A stretch of DNA of 64,000 bases from Campylobacter mucosalis (GTDB taxonomy: Bacteria > Campylobacterota > Campylobacteria > Campylobacterales > Campylobacteraceae). Position numbers and translations under genes: made by a program. Below, in pieces: positions 25,902 through 35,502 of the stretch; the first letter of the stretch is position 1; every line of letters starts with the position of its first letter. Where the stretch lies: assembly GCF_013372205.1 (NCBI RefSeq), contig NZ_CP053831.1, positions 186,001 through 250,000 of the forward strand, in the 5' to 3' direction. The notes beneath the pieces were generated by a model that had not been told where the DNA came from, ran no database searches, and saw nothing but the letters and a program-made list of their open reading frames with translations.

Positions 25902-27193
25902 CTAAACTCCACAAGTATCATACCTGCAAATTTATCCTTTGAAGCACTCGTTTCATAAAACTCAACTCTAAAAATTCTACCAGCTTTATCTATGCTGTAA
26001 TTTTTATCAAACAAAGAGCGTGAAACGCTAATGTCTGCTTCATTTTGCGATTTTGCACTATATCCTATAATGTTTACTCTTATGTTGTCTTGTTTTTGCA
26101 CTAGAAATTTATCTTTTACAAGCACCTTTTGTCCGCTTTTTACGTTTTGTGCTACGCCATCAACGACAATGCTTGGTGTTACTTTTTTGTTTGAGTATTC
26201 AAAAAACTGAGGTGTGATTTTAGTAGCTAGTCGGTTGCCGTATCTTACCTCATACCCATTTTTTGTTTTTATGACGGCTACTAGAGGATTATCTGAGCTG
26301 TATTGTAATTTTGTATCTTTTAATGGTACGTATGAGATGTTTGATCTTAATCCTTTAAGCCCCAATGCAAAAAAATCATCAAAAAAGCTAAGTCTTATAT
26401 CCTTTTCTATCACGCTTTTTATGCTTTTTGGAGTTAACTCAAAATTCCTAGAAAACTCAATACCAGCGGAGTTCATATACTCTTCTATCGCTAGTAGATG
26501 ATAGTAGGTTCGCGACTCGACGTTTAAATTTTTACTAGCTTCGTTTGCAAATGCACTCTTGCCTTGAGTGACAGCAAAATAAGTAAGCGAACGAAGCATA
26601 TCTTTATCGCCCTCGGCTGTCTTTGTGTTTTTTACGTGGTAGGTGTGAATTTTATCTATTAGTCGCTCGTTTATCTTGTTTTTAACGCGGTTTGCTAGGG
26701 TGTCTAAATCCGGATAACTGGCATTTTTTAAAAAGGCTTGATCGATAATGCAAGTATTACCCCATTTGTTTGGATTTTGATCTTTATTTATAAATTTATC
26801 TCTGTAATATCCGCTTCCGTCGTGTAAATTTAGAATTAAAGTAACGTTGCTATCTGTTATAAGTTTTTTTATATCAGTAACCGCTTTGTAGTCTGGATCG
26901 TTTGGGTCGATGTGAGCAAATTTGCGGTTCATATCGCCCTTTGTGCCTCTGCTTCGCTCGATTATGGACTTGAAATTTAAATTTGGCACGACCCATACGC
27001 TACCTTTTGTTATATTATACTCAGTAGCGACGATACTAGCGGCTAAAAACCCGCCCGGCTCATCGCCTTGTATGCCACCTATTATGAGCATAGTATTTTG
27101 ATTTGGTATGCCTTTTTTATATAGAGTATATTCTAGCTCGTCAACACCAAAAAGGGCAAGAGATAGAGTGAAAAATATGACTAATATACGCAA
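25898..27193 (-). CDS. pgp1: Peptidoglycan DL-carboxypeptidase Pgp1 (Csd4/M99 family)
   Basis: The 431-residue secreted protein has a signal peptide (ILVIFFTLSLALFG) and the zinc peptidase motif IIGGIQGDEPGG with Gln42 and Glu45, then NLHDGSGYY with His124. The Gln zinc ligand in place of His is the hallmark of Csd4/Pgp1. The enzyme trims muropeptide tripeptides and is needed for helical cell shape in Campylobacter and Helicobacter. The start codon appears to be TTG at 27193. Its position next to tsaD and the dxr-cdsA genes matches the C. jejuni locus. Confidence 0.87.
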   Translation of the reverse strand: MRILVIFFTLSLALFGVDELEYTLYKKGIPNQNTMLIIGGIQGDEPGGFLAASIVATEYNITKGSVWVVPNLNFKSIIERSRGTKGDMNRKFAHIDPNDPDYKAVTDIKKLITDSNVTLILNLHDGSGYYRDKFINKDQNPNKWGNTCIIDQAFLKNASYPDLDTLANRVKNKINERLIDKIHTYHVKNTKTAEGDKDMLRSLTYFAVTQGKSAFANEASKNLNVESRTYYHLLAIEEYMNSAGIEFSRNFELTPKSIKSVIEKDIRLSFFDDFFALGLKGLRSNISYVPLKDTKLQYSSDNPLVAVIKTKNGYEVRYGNRLATKITPQFFEYSNKKVTPSIVVDGVAQNVKSGQKVLVKDKFLVQKQDNIRVNIIGYSAKSQNEADISVSRSLFDKNYSIDKAGRIFRVEFYETSASKDKFAGMILVEFR

Positions 27194-27203
27194 TTTTTTT
27201 CCT

Positions 27204-28439
27204 TTACTGCTGGTCGTAACGCTTAAATTCTGGCAGGGTTAAGTTTAGGATTATTCCAACTATCGCACCAAGTCCTATGCCTGAAAATTTCACAACATCA
27301 AGGTCTATTGACATACCGCCTATTGCCGATACAAAGATTAAAGCTACAATTATCATATTTTTTGGTTCGCTTAAATCTACTGAGTTTCTTACTAGCATTT
27401 GCATACCAACGGTCGCGATAACGCCAAAGAGTAAAAGCATTATGCCACCGATAACTGGTGTAGGTATCGTGCTTAAAAATGCTCCAAGCTTTCCCACAAA
27501 TGCTAGTAATATAGCAGATATCGCAGCCCACGTCATTATGGCTGGGTTATACGCTTTTGTGATATTAACAGCACCTGTAACTTCAGAGTATGTAGTATTA
27601 GGTGGTCCGCCAAATAGCCCTGCAAGGCTTGTTGCTATACCGTCGCCAAGTAGTGTGTTTTTAAGACCTGGATTTTTTAAAAAATCCTCTTTTGCAACGT
27701 GTGATATAGTAAGCATATCACCTATATGCTCAATCGCTGGAGCTAGGGCTATTGGAACCATATAAAGTATGGCGGCTAGTTCAAATTTTGGTGCTACGAA
27801 ATTTGGTATAGCAATCCAACTAGCCTTGGCAATCGGCGTAAAATCCACAATCCCTATGAAAATAGATATGACATAACCTACAAAAATTCCAAAAAGTATA
27901 GGAATGAGTCTAAAAATTCCGCGTCCAGCCATCATTATAAATATTGTAACTAAAAGTGATACAAAGGCTACGCCCATAGCTTGAGCCCTTGTGTAGTGAT
28001 CTCCTGCTTGTGTAGCCATATTTACAGCTGCTGGAGAGAGGATAAGCCCTATTGTCATAATAACTGGACCAACTACTACCGGCGGTAAAATTTTATGTAT
28101 AAAACCATCGCCTTTTAATCTAATAAGAATGCTTAAAAATGCATACAAAAGTCCAGCCGCTACAACTCCGCCCATAGTCGCAGCCACTCCCCACTCTTTT
28201 ATGCTAAATGCAAGTGGAGTAATAAAAGCAAAAGAACTTGCTAAAAAGATTGGCGGTATATTTTTTTTGTTTATGAGCTGAAAGGCAAGTGTTCCAATAC
28301 CAGCGGTAAATAACGCGACATTTGCGTCAAGCCCAGTTAGCATAGGCACAAGCACTAACGCCCCAAAAGCGACAAATAAAAATTGAACCCCTATAACGCT
28401 ATCTTTTAGTCTAAAATGGTATCCGTCATATTTTTGCAT
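27204..28439 (-). CDS. uraA: Uracil/xanthine permease (NCS2 family, UraA-like)
   Basis: This 411-residue protein is very hydrophobic, with some 12-14 spans, and shows the NCS2 core motifs PAIEHIGDMLTIS (about 236-248) and GLFGGPPNTTYSEVTGAV (about 275-292), typical of UraA-type uracil transporters. Its ATG overlaps the end of dxr by 14 bases, and it precedes pgp1 by 10 bases. In the C. jejuni arrangement I know, pgp1 follows dxr directly, so this permease is an insertion into a conserved block. Uracil is the likeliest substrate; xanthine cannot be excluded. Confidence 0.87.
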   Translation of the reverse strand: MQKYDGYHFRLKDSVIGVQFLFVAFGALVLVPMLTGLDANVALFTAGIGTLAFQLINKKNIPPIFLASSFAFITPLAFSIKEWGVAATMGGVVAAGLLYAFLSILIRLKGDGFIHKILPPVVVGPVIMTIGLILSPAAVNMATQAGDHYTRAQAMGVAFVSLLVTIFIMMAGRGIFRLIPILFGIFVGYVISIFIGIVDFTPIAKASWIAIPNFVAPKFELAAILYMVPIALAPAIEHIGDMLTISHVAKEDFLKNPGLKNTLLGDGIATSLAGLFGGPPNTTYSEVTGAVNITKAYNPAIMTWAAISAILLAFVGKLGAFLSTIPTPVIGGIMLLLFGVIATVGMQMLVRNSVDLSEPKNMIIVALIFVSAIGGMSIDLDVVKFSGIGLGAIVGIILNLTLPEFKRYDQQ

Positions 28440-29520
28440 CTATCTCCTTTGTATATTTTCTAACCTCTTTATCAATCTCGAAAATTTCGTCGCTAGATGA
28501 AATTTTTATAGAGCTAAATTTATTAAATGCCTTTAAAATTGCATTTGAAATATCTAAAAACCCACACTCATTTTTTAAAAATTTAGCCACCATTACTTCA
28601 TTTGCAGCATTTACCACAACGCCCATATCAGGCGAGTTTAAAAGCTCATCTTTTAGCGAGAAAATAGGGTATTTTTCTGTATCAATTTGATGAAATTTTA
28701 TCTGCGAAAGCTCTAATAAATTAAGCGGTTTTACTACATTTTCATCTACATTTTCAAGCACTGCGTGAGCGATAGCTAACTTCATATCTGCCCTGCTAAA
28801 GTGTGCAGTAGTCGAACCATCTATAAATTCTATTAAAGCGTGTATCATCGAAGTTGGCTCGATTATAGCATCTATATTTTTTGTGCCATAAAGCCAGTAA
28901 GCCTCCATAATCTCAAATAGCTTATTTGCCATACTTGCGCTATCTATTGTGATTTTTGCACCCATACTCCAGTTTGGATGTTTTAGGGCTTCTTTTGGAG
29001 TGACGTTTTTTAGGGCTTCTTTTGGAGTTTTATAAAACGCTCCACCTGAAGCCGTGATGATGAGTTTTGAAATTTTAGTTTTGTTTTGCAGTAAAAACTT
29101 TAGTCCAAAATGCTCACTATCGATTGGTAAAATTTCATCGGTTTTTAAAAACTTACCGCCTACGACAAGACTCTCTTTGTTTGCCAAAGCTAGGGTTTTG
29201 CCAAGTTTTTTCGTCTTAAGTGACGCCCTTAATCCAGCAAATCCAACTATGGCATTAACTACCTTTTGGCTCTTACAAAGCTCTAACATATCTGAAATTT
29301 CATCGCCCACAAATACCCATTTGTGAAGCACTTTTGATTTTAATGCCGGATCTGATATGCAGACAAATTTTGGATTAAATTTTAAAATTTGCTCGTTTAA
29401 AAGATCGACATTAGATCCGCAACTTAGTGCTTCAACCTGTATATTGTGCTGTTTGCAAATTTCAAGAGCGTTTGTGCCAATGCTACCCGTTGAGCCTAGT
29501 ATTACCACGATAGTGTCCAA
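28426..29520 (-). CDS. dxr: 1-deoxy-D-xylulose-5-phosphate reductoisomerase
   Basis: Dxr (364 residues) catalyses the second step of the MEP isoprenoid pathway. Visible features are the NADPH motif ILGSTGSIGTNAL (7-19), the substrate loop ITASGGAFY, and HPNWSMGAKITIDSASMANK, which holds the metal and substrate residues. The segment before it contains TPKEALK twice, 27 bases apart in DNA. It overlaps cdsA by 19 bases upstream and the UraA-like permease downstream. Confidence 0.95.
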   Translation of the reverse strand: MDTIVVILGSTGSIGTNALEICKQHNIQVEALSCGSNVDLLNEQILKFNPKFVCISDPALKSKVLHKWVFVGDEISDMLELCKSQKVVNAIVGFAGLRASLKTKKLGKTLALANKESLVVGGKFLKTDEILPIDSEHFGLKFLLQNKTKISKLIITASGGAFYKTPKEALKNVTPKEALKHPNWSMGAKITIDSASMANKLFEIMEAYWLYGTKNIDAIIEPTSMIHALIEFIDGSTTAHFSRADMKLAIAHAVLENVDENVVKPLNLLELSQIKFHQIDTEKYPIFSLKDELLNSPDMGVVVNAANEVMVAKFLKNECGFLDISNAILKAFNKFSSIKISSSDEIFEIDKEVRKYTKEIDAKI

Positions 29521-30233
29521 AGTAGGGCTATAACGCCAAATAAATACCCATCTATCCTATCTAACATACCACCGTGACCAGGGAATAAATTTCCGCTATC
29601 TTTGACATCTACTAGGCGTTTTAAGTAGCTTTCAAACAGATCGCCCCAAACACCAAACAGAGCGACTAAGAAACTAGCACAAATGATTTGAGTAAAGCCT
29701 TCGATAATAAAATTTCCAAAAATCGTCCCCACTATCGTTCCAGCTGCCACACCACCAAATACGCCTTCAAGGGTTTTGTTTGGCGAACTTGGACTAAATG
29801 GGCGTTTTCCAAAGAATTTACCTACAAAATATGCCCCACTATCGCTTGCTATGACGATTAAAAATAGCCACGCAAGGTAGCCTATGCCGTATTCTGAATA
29901 TAACATCCAAATAAGAAATATAGGTGTTGTAGGATATACAAATGGCACGACTGCTTTTAAATTTTCGCTCTTAATGTGAGCTATAACCGAAGCAACGATG
30001 AGTATTGCTACAAGTGCTATGAAAATAGGATTTGTAAAAAGTGTTAGAGTATAAAACGCAAGTGCGATAAATACTAGGCTTTTTTGCTCTATTTGATATA
30101 GTTTTAGCGATTCTAAAAATGCAAATGTAAGCACCACGCCAAGGATAAAGAAATTTAAAAGATAGCTATTTATGTAAAATACCGCTAGTAGTGCAACTAG
30201 CATAGCTACGCCGGTTATTATGCGTTGTTTCAT
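29502..30233 (-). CDS. cdsA: Phosphatidate cytidylyltransferase
   Basis: CdsA (243 residues) makes CDP-diacylglycerol for phospholipid synthesis at the inner membrane. It has multiple hydrophobic spans and the full CDP-DAG synthase signature near the C-terminus, SYLKRLVDVKDSGNLFPGHG then GMLDRIDG. It overlaps dxr by 19 bases. Confidence 0.95.
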   Translation of the reverse strand: MKQRIITGVAMLVALLAVFYINSYLLNFFILGVVLTFAFLESLKLYQIEQKSLVFIALAFYTLTLFTNPIFIALVAILIVASVIAHIKSENLKAVVPFVYPTTPIFLIWMLYSEYGIGYLAWLFLIVIASDSGAYFVGKFFGKRPFSPSSPNKTLEGVFGGVAAGTIVGTIFGNFIIEGFTQIICASFLVALFGVWGDLFESYLKRLVDVKDSGNLFPGHGGMLDRIDGYLFGVIALLWTLSW

Positions 30234-30277
30234 TGTATCGTCCTTAAGAAATTTCCGCGATTTTATCTAAAATTTGC

Positions 30278-30604
30278 TTATATTTTTATATCGATATGAG
30301 AGTGTGGCTCAACTTGCGATATCTGCTCATCTTGCTCGTCATCGTTGCTACTAGCCATTTTGTGATGATTTTGCTCTGATTGCTCCTCGTCGTTTTTTTG
30401 CTTTTCATGCTCATTTTCTAGATCGATCTTATATGTTTCTTCGGTTGGACGAAGCTCTGTTACCTGGATATTTTCATCACTTGCTATTTGTGCAGCCATA
30501 GCGTTTTGCAGGTCAAATCTCGCCTGATAATTTGCGTGAGTCGTAGAGGCGACTGGTGCGTTTTGGTTTATGAAATTTGCATTGCCTATTGGTGTAAGCT
30601 CCAT
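30278..30604 (-). CDS. Small acidic protein of unknown function
   Basis: The 108-residue protein is hydrophilic and strongly acidic in its second half (runs of Glu, Asp, Gln with His), with no signal peptide or membrane span. No family recognised. It lies between the NFACT gene (2 bases downstream of that stop) and cdsA, the position of a small coding sequence in the C. jejuni locus, so it is probably a conserved but uncharacterised Campylobacter protein. Low-complexity composition suggests disorder. Confidence 0.65.
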   Translation of the reverse strand: MELTPIGNANFINQNAPVASTTHANYQARFDLQNAMAAQIASDENIQVTELRPTEETYKIDLENEHEKQKNDEEQSEQNHHKMASSNDDEQDEQISQVEPHSHIDIKI

Positions 30605-30606
30605 TT

Positions 30607-31920
30607 TTACTCCTTTGTGAGTATTATCGTCTTAAAATCTACATAGTTTACATTTGCACCGTTTTGAACTTTGATATTTTTGCGTTTTGTGTAATCTATC
30701 TCGTATTTTCCTGCTTTTACGTTGCTAAAATTTAGGCATAATTTTGCACCAAAGTTTAAAATTTCATCATCTATTTTTAGCTTGTTTGATTTTATTATCA
30801 CGTGAGGACTTGGCAGATCTTTTAGATGAAGCCAAATATCGTCTTTTTTGGCATTTTTAAGCAACTCTATGTTGCCATTTTCATTGCGTCCGATTGAAAT
30901 TTTAAACTCTTTTATATAGAAATTTTTGATATTTTCGCTCTCACTTTTATCAAATTTTTGATTTTTTACCTTTGGATATAAAATTTGTAGTTCGCTTATG
31001 CTGAGTGCTTTTTTAAGCATCGTTTGTAAATTTGAGTAAAATTTGATCTTTTCGTTTAAATTCTCTCGCTCTAAATTTACACCAAGTGCCTTTTGCGTGA
31101 GCTTTTTTGCCTTAAGAAAAAAGCTATTTGCACTATTTTTTGGGCTATCTTCAAGAGTAAATCTAATATCTTGTCCATTAAAGTCAAGCAGTCTAAAATC
31201 ACGCTCAAATTCTTTAAGATTGCTCAAATTTGCAAGTAAAACACTAGCTTTTTGCCTTAAAATTTCACTTTGCTGGTTTAGCTCAGATTCATTTTCAAGG
31301 GCATTAAGGTTTGCATTTAGGGCGTCTAATTTTTTTTGTATTTGCGTGATTTTAATCTCTTTTAGGTTTGCTAAATTTTGGCTATTTATACGATTAAACT
31401 CATCTTTTAAAAACTCGTTTATATCGGCTATCGGCTCGGTTTTTTTCTCTTTTATCTCTATGCTTTCTAGCTCTTTTAGTTTATGGTTTGGTTTTATTGT
31501 TCTTAGATTATTATCTATGTGACGCAAAGCTTCTAGTATCAAGCCGTTTTCATCGGTTATTATAGCGTTTGTAAAGCGTCCTGTAAATTCAAGATAGAGG
31601 TTTGAAGTAAGGCTTTTGTATGATCCGTCAAATTTGGTAGTGATTTTTAAAATTCTGTTATTTTCAAGGCATTTTATGTCTAGAATTTTAGAGCTTTTAA
31701 ATCTTTTGGCTAGTATGTTATCAAATGGTGCGTTATAAATTTTAATCTCTTTAAAGTCGTCATTTTTATATATTGCTGAGCCTGATTTTGCAAGGTCAAA
31801 AAAGATATTTTGTGAGTCAAAGCTTATGCATAAAAGCATATCGCCAACTCGCTTTATATCGTTTATCTTTTTGAAATTTGATAAAAAACTGGCTATTTGG
31901 ATAAGATGTGCGTATTTCAT
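30607..31920 (-). CDS. NFACT-family protein (RqcH/fibronectin-binding-like)
   Basis: The 437-residue protein matches the NFACT family, known as fibronectin-binding protein in older annotation and as RqcH in ribosome-associated quality control. The N-terminal NFACT-N region is followed by a coiled-coil part (about 175-250) and the NFACT-R domain with DDIWLHLKDLPSPHVIIKSN, the Asp-Ile-Trp and His motif of the family, near residue 360. No signal peptide is present, which argues for a cytoplasmic role. It is shorter than Firmicute RqcH (about 570 residues). It starts the block running to tsaD. Confidence 0.82.
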   Translation of the reverse strand: MKYAHLIQIASFLSNFKKINDIKRVGDMLLCISFDSQNIFFDLAKSGSAIYKNDDFKEIKIYNAPFDNILAKRFKSSKILDIKCLENNRILKITTKFDGSYKSLTSNLYLEFTGRFTNAIITDENGLILEALRHIDNNLRTIKPNHKLKELESIEIKEKKTEPIADINEFLKDEFNRINSQNLANLKEIKITQIQKKLDALNANLNALENESELNQQSEILRQKASVLLANLSNLKEFERDFRLLDFNGQDIRFTLEDSPKNSANSFFLKAKKLTQKALGVNLERENLNEKIKFYSNLQTMLKKALSISELQILYPKVKNQKFDKSESENIKNFYIKEFKISIGRNENGNIELLKNAKKDDIWLHLKDLPSPHVIIKSNKLKIDDEILNFGAKLCLNFSNVKAGKYEIDYTKRKNIKVQNGANVNYVDFKTIILTKE

Positions 31921-31993
31921 AGCCTAATTATATAAAAAATTATAATTTTTGTATAGATAAAAATTTTTAACTCGCTATAAGTAATTCCTATTT

Positions 31994-32010
31994 ATAATAA
32001 TCATTATTAT
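31994..32010 (+). promoter_or_regulatory. Fur box upstream of the TonB receptor
   Basis: ATAATAATCATTATTAT is a near-perfect palindrome around a central C and matches the core of the Fur consensus (GATAATGATAATCATTATC). It lies 25 bases before the receptor ATG, overlapping the expected promoter, so iron-repressed expression is predicted. Confidence 0.75.
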
Positions 32011-32034
32011 TTTATAATAGGAGAGATTAAAATT

Positions 32035-34161
32035 ATGGTTCTTAAGAGAGTGTCGCTTGCACTATGTTTGGCGTTGCCACATTTTGCTTTTTCAAGTGAT
32101 GTGGTATTAGATAGTGTAGAGGTTGTAGAGAGTGTTGATGATGGATATAGAGCCAGAACTAGCCAGATAGGAAAGAGCAATTCTCCTATTTTAGAAATTC
32201 CACAAACCCTAAATGTCGTAACAAATCAGCAACTAAAGGATAAAAAGCCAGAAAGCCTGGCTGAAGCGTTGCAAAATGTAAGCGGTATAAGCTATGCAAA
32301 TTCCACAGGCGGTATCTTTGACGCTGTGTTAAAGCGTGGTTTTGGTAAAAATCGTGACGGCTCGATTATGAGAAACGGCACTCCTGCTGGAGTAAGGCAC
32401 AGCTTTAATGCAACCGTTGGGAGTGTGGAGGTGCTAAAGGGTCCAGCCAGTCTTTTATATGGTATGCAAGATCCTGGTGGGATTATAAATCTAGTAACCA
32501 AAAAGCCACTTTATGAATTTCAAAATGAAATTTCAGCTGGTATCGGAAATCATCACTACTGGAACGTAGGCTTTGACACGACAGGGCCTATCGGCGATAG
32601 CGGGTTTGCTTATAGGTTGATTTTTGATCGGAGCACAAAGGATTATTGGCGTGAATATGGCGAGTATAAGTCCTTTATCATCGCTCCTAGTCTTAGCTAT
32701 AAAGGCGATGACTACCGAGTAGATCTAGCCTACACGCACGGCAGATACACCGATCCGCTTGATAGAGGTCAGTATATGGTTGTTAATAAAACTGCGGCTT
32801 ATAAGGATTGGGACGGGAAATTTTTACTATCTGATCCTAAAAAAAGACTTGATGAGAAATTTAACGAGATCACTGGGAAAATCGATACTTTTGATATAAA
32901 TTTTGAAAAAAATATAGCTCAAAACTGGCTACTAAAAGCAAACTACGCCTTTACTCGCTCTATGCACGAATACGGACAAATGCGTGTTAGAGATTTTACT
33001 CCACCAAAAGGCGACATAACAAGAGAGAATTCATCATACACTAACTTTGAACATCGCACACACGCAGGTGGCGTAAATTTAAATGGTTTTATTGAAACTG
33101 GCACTTTAACGCATAATGTTTTGCTTGGCGTTGATTTAAAAGAGGAGCTTAGACGAAGACCTGGCTCAGCAGTGCAGGATAAAAATAGTGCAAATAACAT
33201 AAACATCAACAATCCAAAATTTGGTGTGCCTATGGCTACAAGCCCTTTGAAAAACGATAGCCAGTATCAAAGGATAAGAAGCGTTGGCGGATATTTGCAA
33301 GATAATATAAATATCACTGAAAATTTTATTTTTGTACTTGGTGCTAGATATGAGTATTACGATCAATTAGGTGGCAAAGGCGACGCTAATGGTGGAAATT
33401 TTAAGGCACAAACTGATAATCACGACGGCAAATTTATATACCAAACAGGGCTTGTGTATCTGCTAAATCCTGAGCTATCAATCTATGCAAACTACGCACA
33501 AAGCTTTAAACCGCAACTTTCGATGAATGAAGATATGAGTTCGCTTGATCCTGAAGAGGGCGTATCTAGCGAAGTTGGCACGAAATTTCAAAATGATGAC
33601 ATCACAGCCACTCTTGCATTATTTAATATAGATAAAAAGAACGTTGCTTATACCATAAATAAAGTAAGCTACGCAAGTGGCAAGGTAAATTCAAAAGGTG
33701 TTGAGATAGACTTTAACGGACGTGTAAGCAAGGGCTTGACGATTGGCGCAAGTTACGCATACACAAAGACAAAGACGCTTGAGGATAAACAAAACACTTG
33801 GAAGATCGGTAAACCGTTTGACGCAACGCCAAAAAATCAGGCAAGTTTGTTTGCAAACTATGACTTTAGCCATCTTGGATTAAGCGGTTTTAGAGTAGGT
33901 GGCGGAGCTCGTTACTTTGGATCTTGGCTTGCATACTCAAAAGTGGGTAATGGGTATAAAATGCCACACGCTATTACTTATGATGCGTTTGCTAGTTATA
34001 CAACTAAAATTTCAGGTTACGAGACAAACTTTCAGCTAAATGTCAAAAATTTGACAAACAAACTCTACTACACATCATATAACAGCGAAGGTGCAAACAT
34101 CTTAGCCATAGTGCCAGGATATGCAAGGCAAATAATGCTAAGTGCTTCTGTGAAATTTTAA
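32035..34161 (+). CDS. TonB-dependent siderophore receptor
   Basis: The 708-residue outer-membrane protein has a signal peptide (MVLKRVSLALCLALPHFAFS), a plug domain (about 45-150: ILEIPQTLNVVTNQQLKD; VEVLKGPASLLYGMQDPGG, the siderophore-receptor TonB signature) and a 22-strand-type barrel ending in aromatic phenylalanine (SASVKF). The subfamily resembles ferrichrome/ferrioxamine-type receptors, but the ligand cannot be read from sequence. RBS TAGGAGAG and a Fur box precede it, and a hairpin follows. No linked ABC transporter or TonB genes are present. Confidence 0.9.
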   Translation: MVLKRVSLALCLALPHFAFSSDVVLDSVEVVESVDDGYRARTSQIGKSNSPILEIPQTLNVVTNQQLKDKKPESLAEALQNVSGISYANSTGGIFDAVLKRGFGKNRDGSIMRNGTPAGVRHSFNATVGSVEVLKGPASLLYGMQDPGGIINLVTKKPLYEFQNEISAGIGNHHYWNVGFDTTGPIGDSGFAYRLIFDRSTKDYWREYGEYKSFIIAPSLSYKGDDYRVDLAYTHGRYTDPLDRGQYMVVNKTAAYKDWDGKFLLSDPKKRLDEKFNEITGKIDTFDINFEKNIAQNWLLKANYAFTRSMHEYGQMRVRDFTPPKGDITRENSSYTNFEHRTHAGGVNLNGFIETGTLTHNVLLGVDLKEELRRRPGSAVQDKNSANNININNPKFGVPMATSPLKNDSQYQRIRSVGGYLQDNINITENFIFVLGARYEYYDQLGGKGDANGGNFKAQTDNHDGKFIYQTGLVYLLNPELSIYANYAQSFKPQLSMNEDMSSLDPEEGVSSEVGTKFQNDDITATLALFNIDKKNVAYTINKVSYASGKVNSKGVEIDFNGRVSKGLTIGASYAYTKTKTLEDKQNTWKIGKPFDATPKNQASLFANYDFSHLGLSGFRVGGGARYFGSWLAYSKVGNGYKMPHAITYDAFASYTTKISGYETNFQLNVKNLTNKLYYTSYNSEGANILAIVPGYARQIMLSASVKF

Positions 34162-34167
34162 CCATTT

Positions 34168-34185
34168 AACCCGCTAAGGCGGGTT
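34168..34185 (+). terminator. Hairpin after the TonB receptor gene
   Basis: AACCCGC and GCGGGTT form a perfect 7-base-pair stem around TAAG, 7 bases after the stop. Only a weak T-rich stretch follows, so termination is likely but not certain. Confidence 0.6.
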
Positions 34186-34235
34186 GAAATTTATAAAACT
34201 TTTGATAAAATCTGCAAAATTTTCAAAGGAATTTT

Positions 34236-35501
34236 ATGAAACAGACGATTACTGAAAAAATTTTCTCAGAGCACGTTAAAGAGGCGGTTTATGCCGGGCA
34301 AATCGTGCAAAGTCCCATTGATATGGTTATCGGTAACGACATCACTACGCCAATCTCAATCAAGCAGTTTGAGCGAAGTGGTGCTACAAAATTAGCAAAT
34401 CCTGACGGCTTTTCTATCGTAATGGACCACTACATACCAGCAAAAGATATCCTAAGTGCAAATCAGGCTAAAATTTCACGTGATTTTGCCTATAAACACG
34501 ACCTAAAAAACTATTTTGATGAAAAAGATATGGGGATAGAGCACGCACTTTTGCCTGAAAAAGGACTTGTAGTGCCGGGCGATGTGATAATTGGTGCTGA
34601 TAGCCATACCTGTACACACGGCGCACTTGGGGCGTTTGCGACTGGTATGGGCTCAACTGACCTAGCTTACGCTATGATAACTGGCAAAAACTGGTTTAAG
34701 GTCCCACAAACTATAAAGGTCGTATTTAAAGGCAAGCTTGGCGAGCACGTTTATGGCAAGGATTTAATCCTTGAAATAATCCGCCAAATCGGCGTTGATG
34801 GTGCTTTATACAAAGCCCTAGAATTTACTGGCGAAACGATAGCCCTGCTTGATATGGATAGCAGATTTTCTATGTGTAATATGGCGATTGAAGCTGGTGG
34901 TAAAAGCGGTATAATCGCTTATGATGAGATTACAAAAGAATTTTTAAAAGATAAAAATTTAAGCCGTGAGCCAAAAATTTACCACTCAGATGATGACGCA
35001 AAATATGAGCAAATTTTAGAAATAGACGTAAGCAAACTTGATCCAGTTGTCGCCTATCCATTTTTGCCAAGCAACGGCAAAAGTGTGCGTGAAGCGGTTA
35101 AAGATGATTTAGCGATTGATCAGGCATTTATCGGTTCTTGCACAAACGGCAGATTAAGTGATTTACGCATTGCAGCACAAATTCTAAAGGGACGCAAGGT
35201 TGCTAAAAAAACACGCCTTATCATCACCCCAGCCACGCAAAAAATCGCCCTACAAGCACAAAAAGAGGGATTAATGGATATATTTGTTGAAGCTGGTGCG
35301 GTCGTAAGCAATCCAACCTGTGGTGCGTGTCTTGGCGGATATATGGGAATTTTAGGTGTTGGCGAGAGATGTGTTGCTACGACAAATAGAAATTTCGTAG
35401 GCAGAATGGGCGATAGAACAAGTGAAGTTTATCTAGCAAACTCAGCAGTCGCCGCCGCTAGTGCGATAATGGGTAAAATCGCCGACCCAAGAGATTTATA
35501 A
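34236..35501 (+). CDS. leuC: 3-isopropylmalate dehydratase large subunit
   Basis: LeuC (421 residues) isomerises 2- and 3-isopropylmalate in leucine synthesis together with LeuD. It is an aconitase-fold protein; the [4Fe-4S] cysteines are seen in GSCTNGR (about 300) and NPTCGACLGG (about 360-363), and the active-site stretch GADSHTCTHGALGAF is at about 130. Neither leuD nor leuA/leuB is adjacent, so the small subunit must be elsewhere. RBS AAAGGA lies before the ATG. mobA follows after 1 base. Confidence 0.92.
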   Translation: MKQTITEKIFSEHVKEAVYAGQIVQSPIDMVIGNDITTPISIKQFERSGATKLANPDGFSIVMDHYIPAKDILSANQAKISRDFAYKHDLKNYFDEKDMGIEHALLPEKGLVVPGDVIIGADSHTCTHGALGAFATGMGSTDLAYAMITGKNWFKVPQTIKVVFKGKLGEHVYGKDLILEIIRQIGVDGALYKALEFTGETIALLDMDSRFSMCNMAIEAGGKSGIIAYDEITKEFLKDKNLSREPKIYHSDDDAKYEQILEIDVSKLDPVVAYPFLPSNGKSVREAVKDDLAIDQAFIGSCTNGRLSDLRIAAQILKGRKVAKKTRLIITPATQKIALQAQKEGLMDIFVEAGAVVSNPTCGACLGGYMGILGVGERCVATTNRNFVGRMGDRTSEVYLANSAVAAASAIMGKIADPRDL

Positions 35502-35502
35502 T

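Noticed and set aside
27277..27765. Open frame of 162 codons opposite the UraA-like permease gene
   Set aside because: It lies wholly within a well-supported transporter gene on the other strand, has no family resemblance and no RBS.
28981..29028. A 21-base repeat with 27-base period in dxr, suggesting an in-frame tandem duplication
   Set aside because: Typical Dxr proteins have the same length here and a similar TPLEELKNVTPKEALK segment, so this is ordinary sequence with similar motifs rather than an insertion.
30278..30604. The acidic 108-residue protein as a metal-storage protein because of its His and acidic residues
   Set aside because: The composition is low-complexity, no known metal-binding motif is present, and position alone gives no support.
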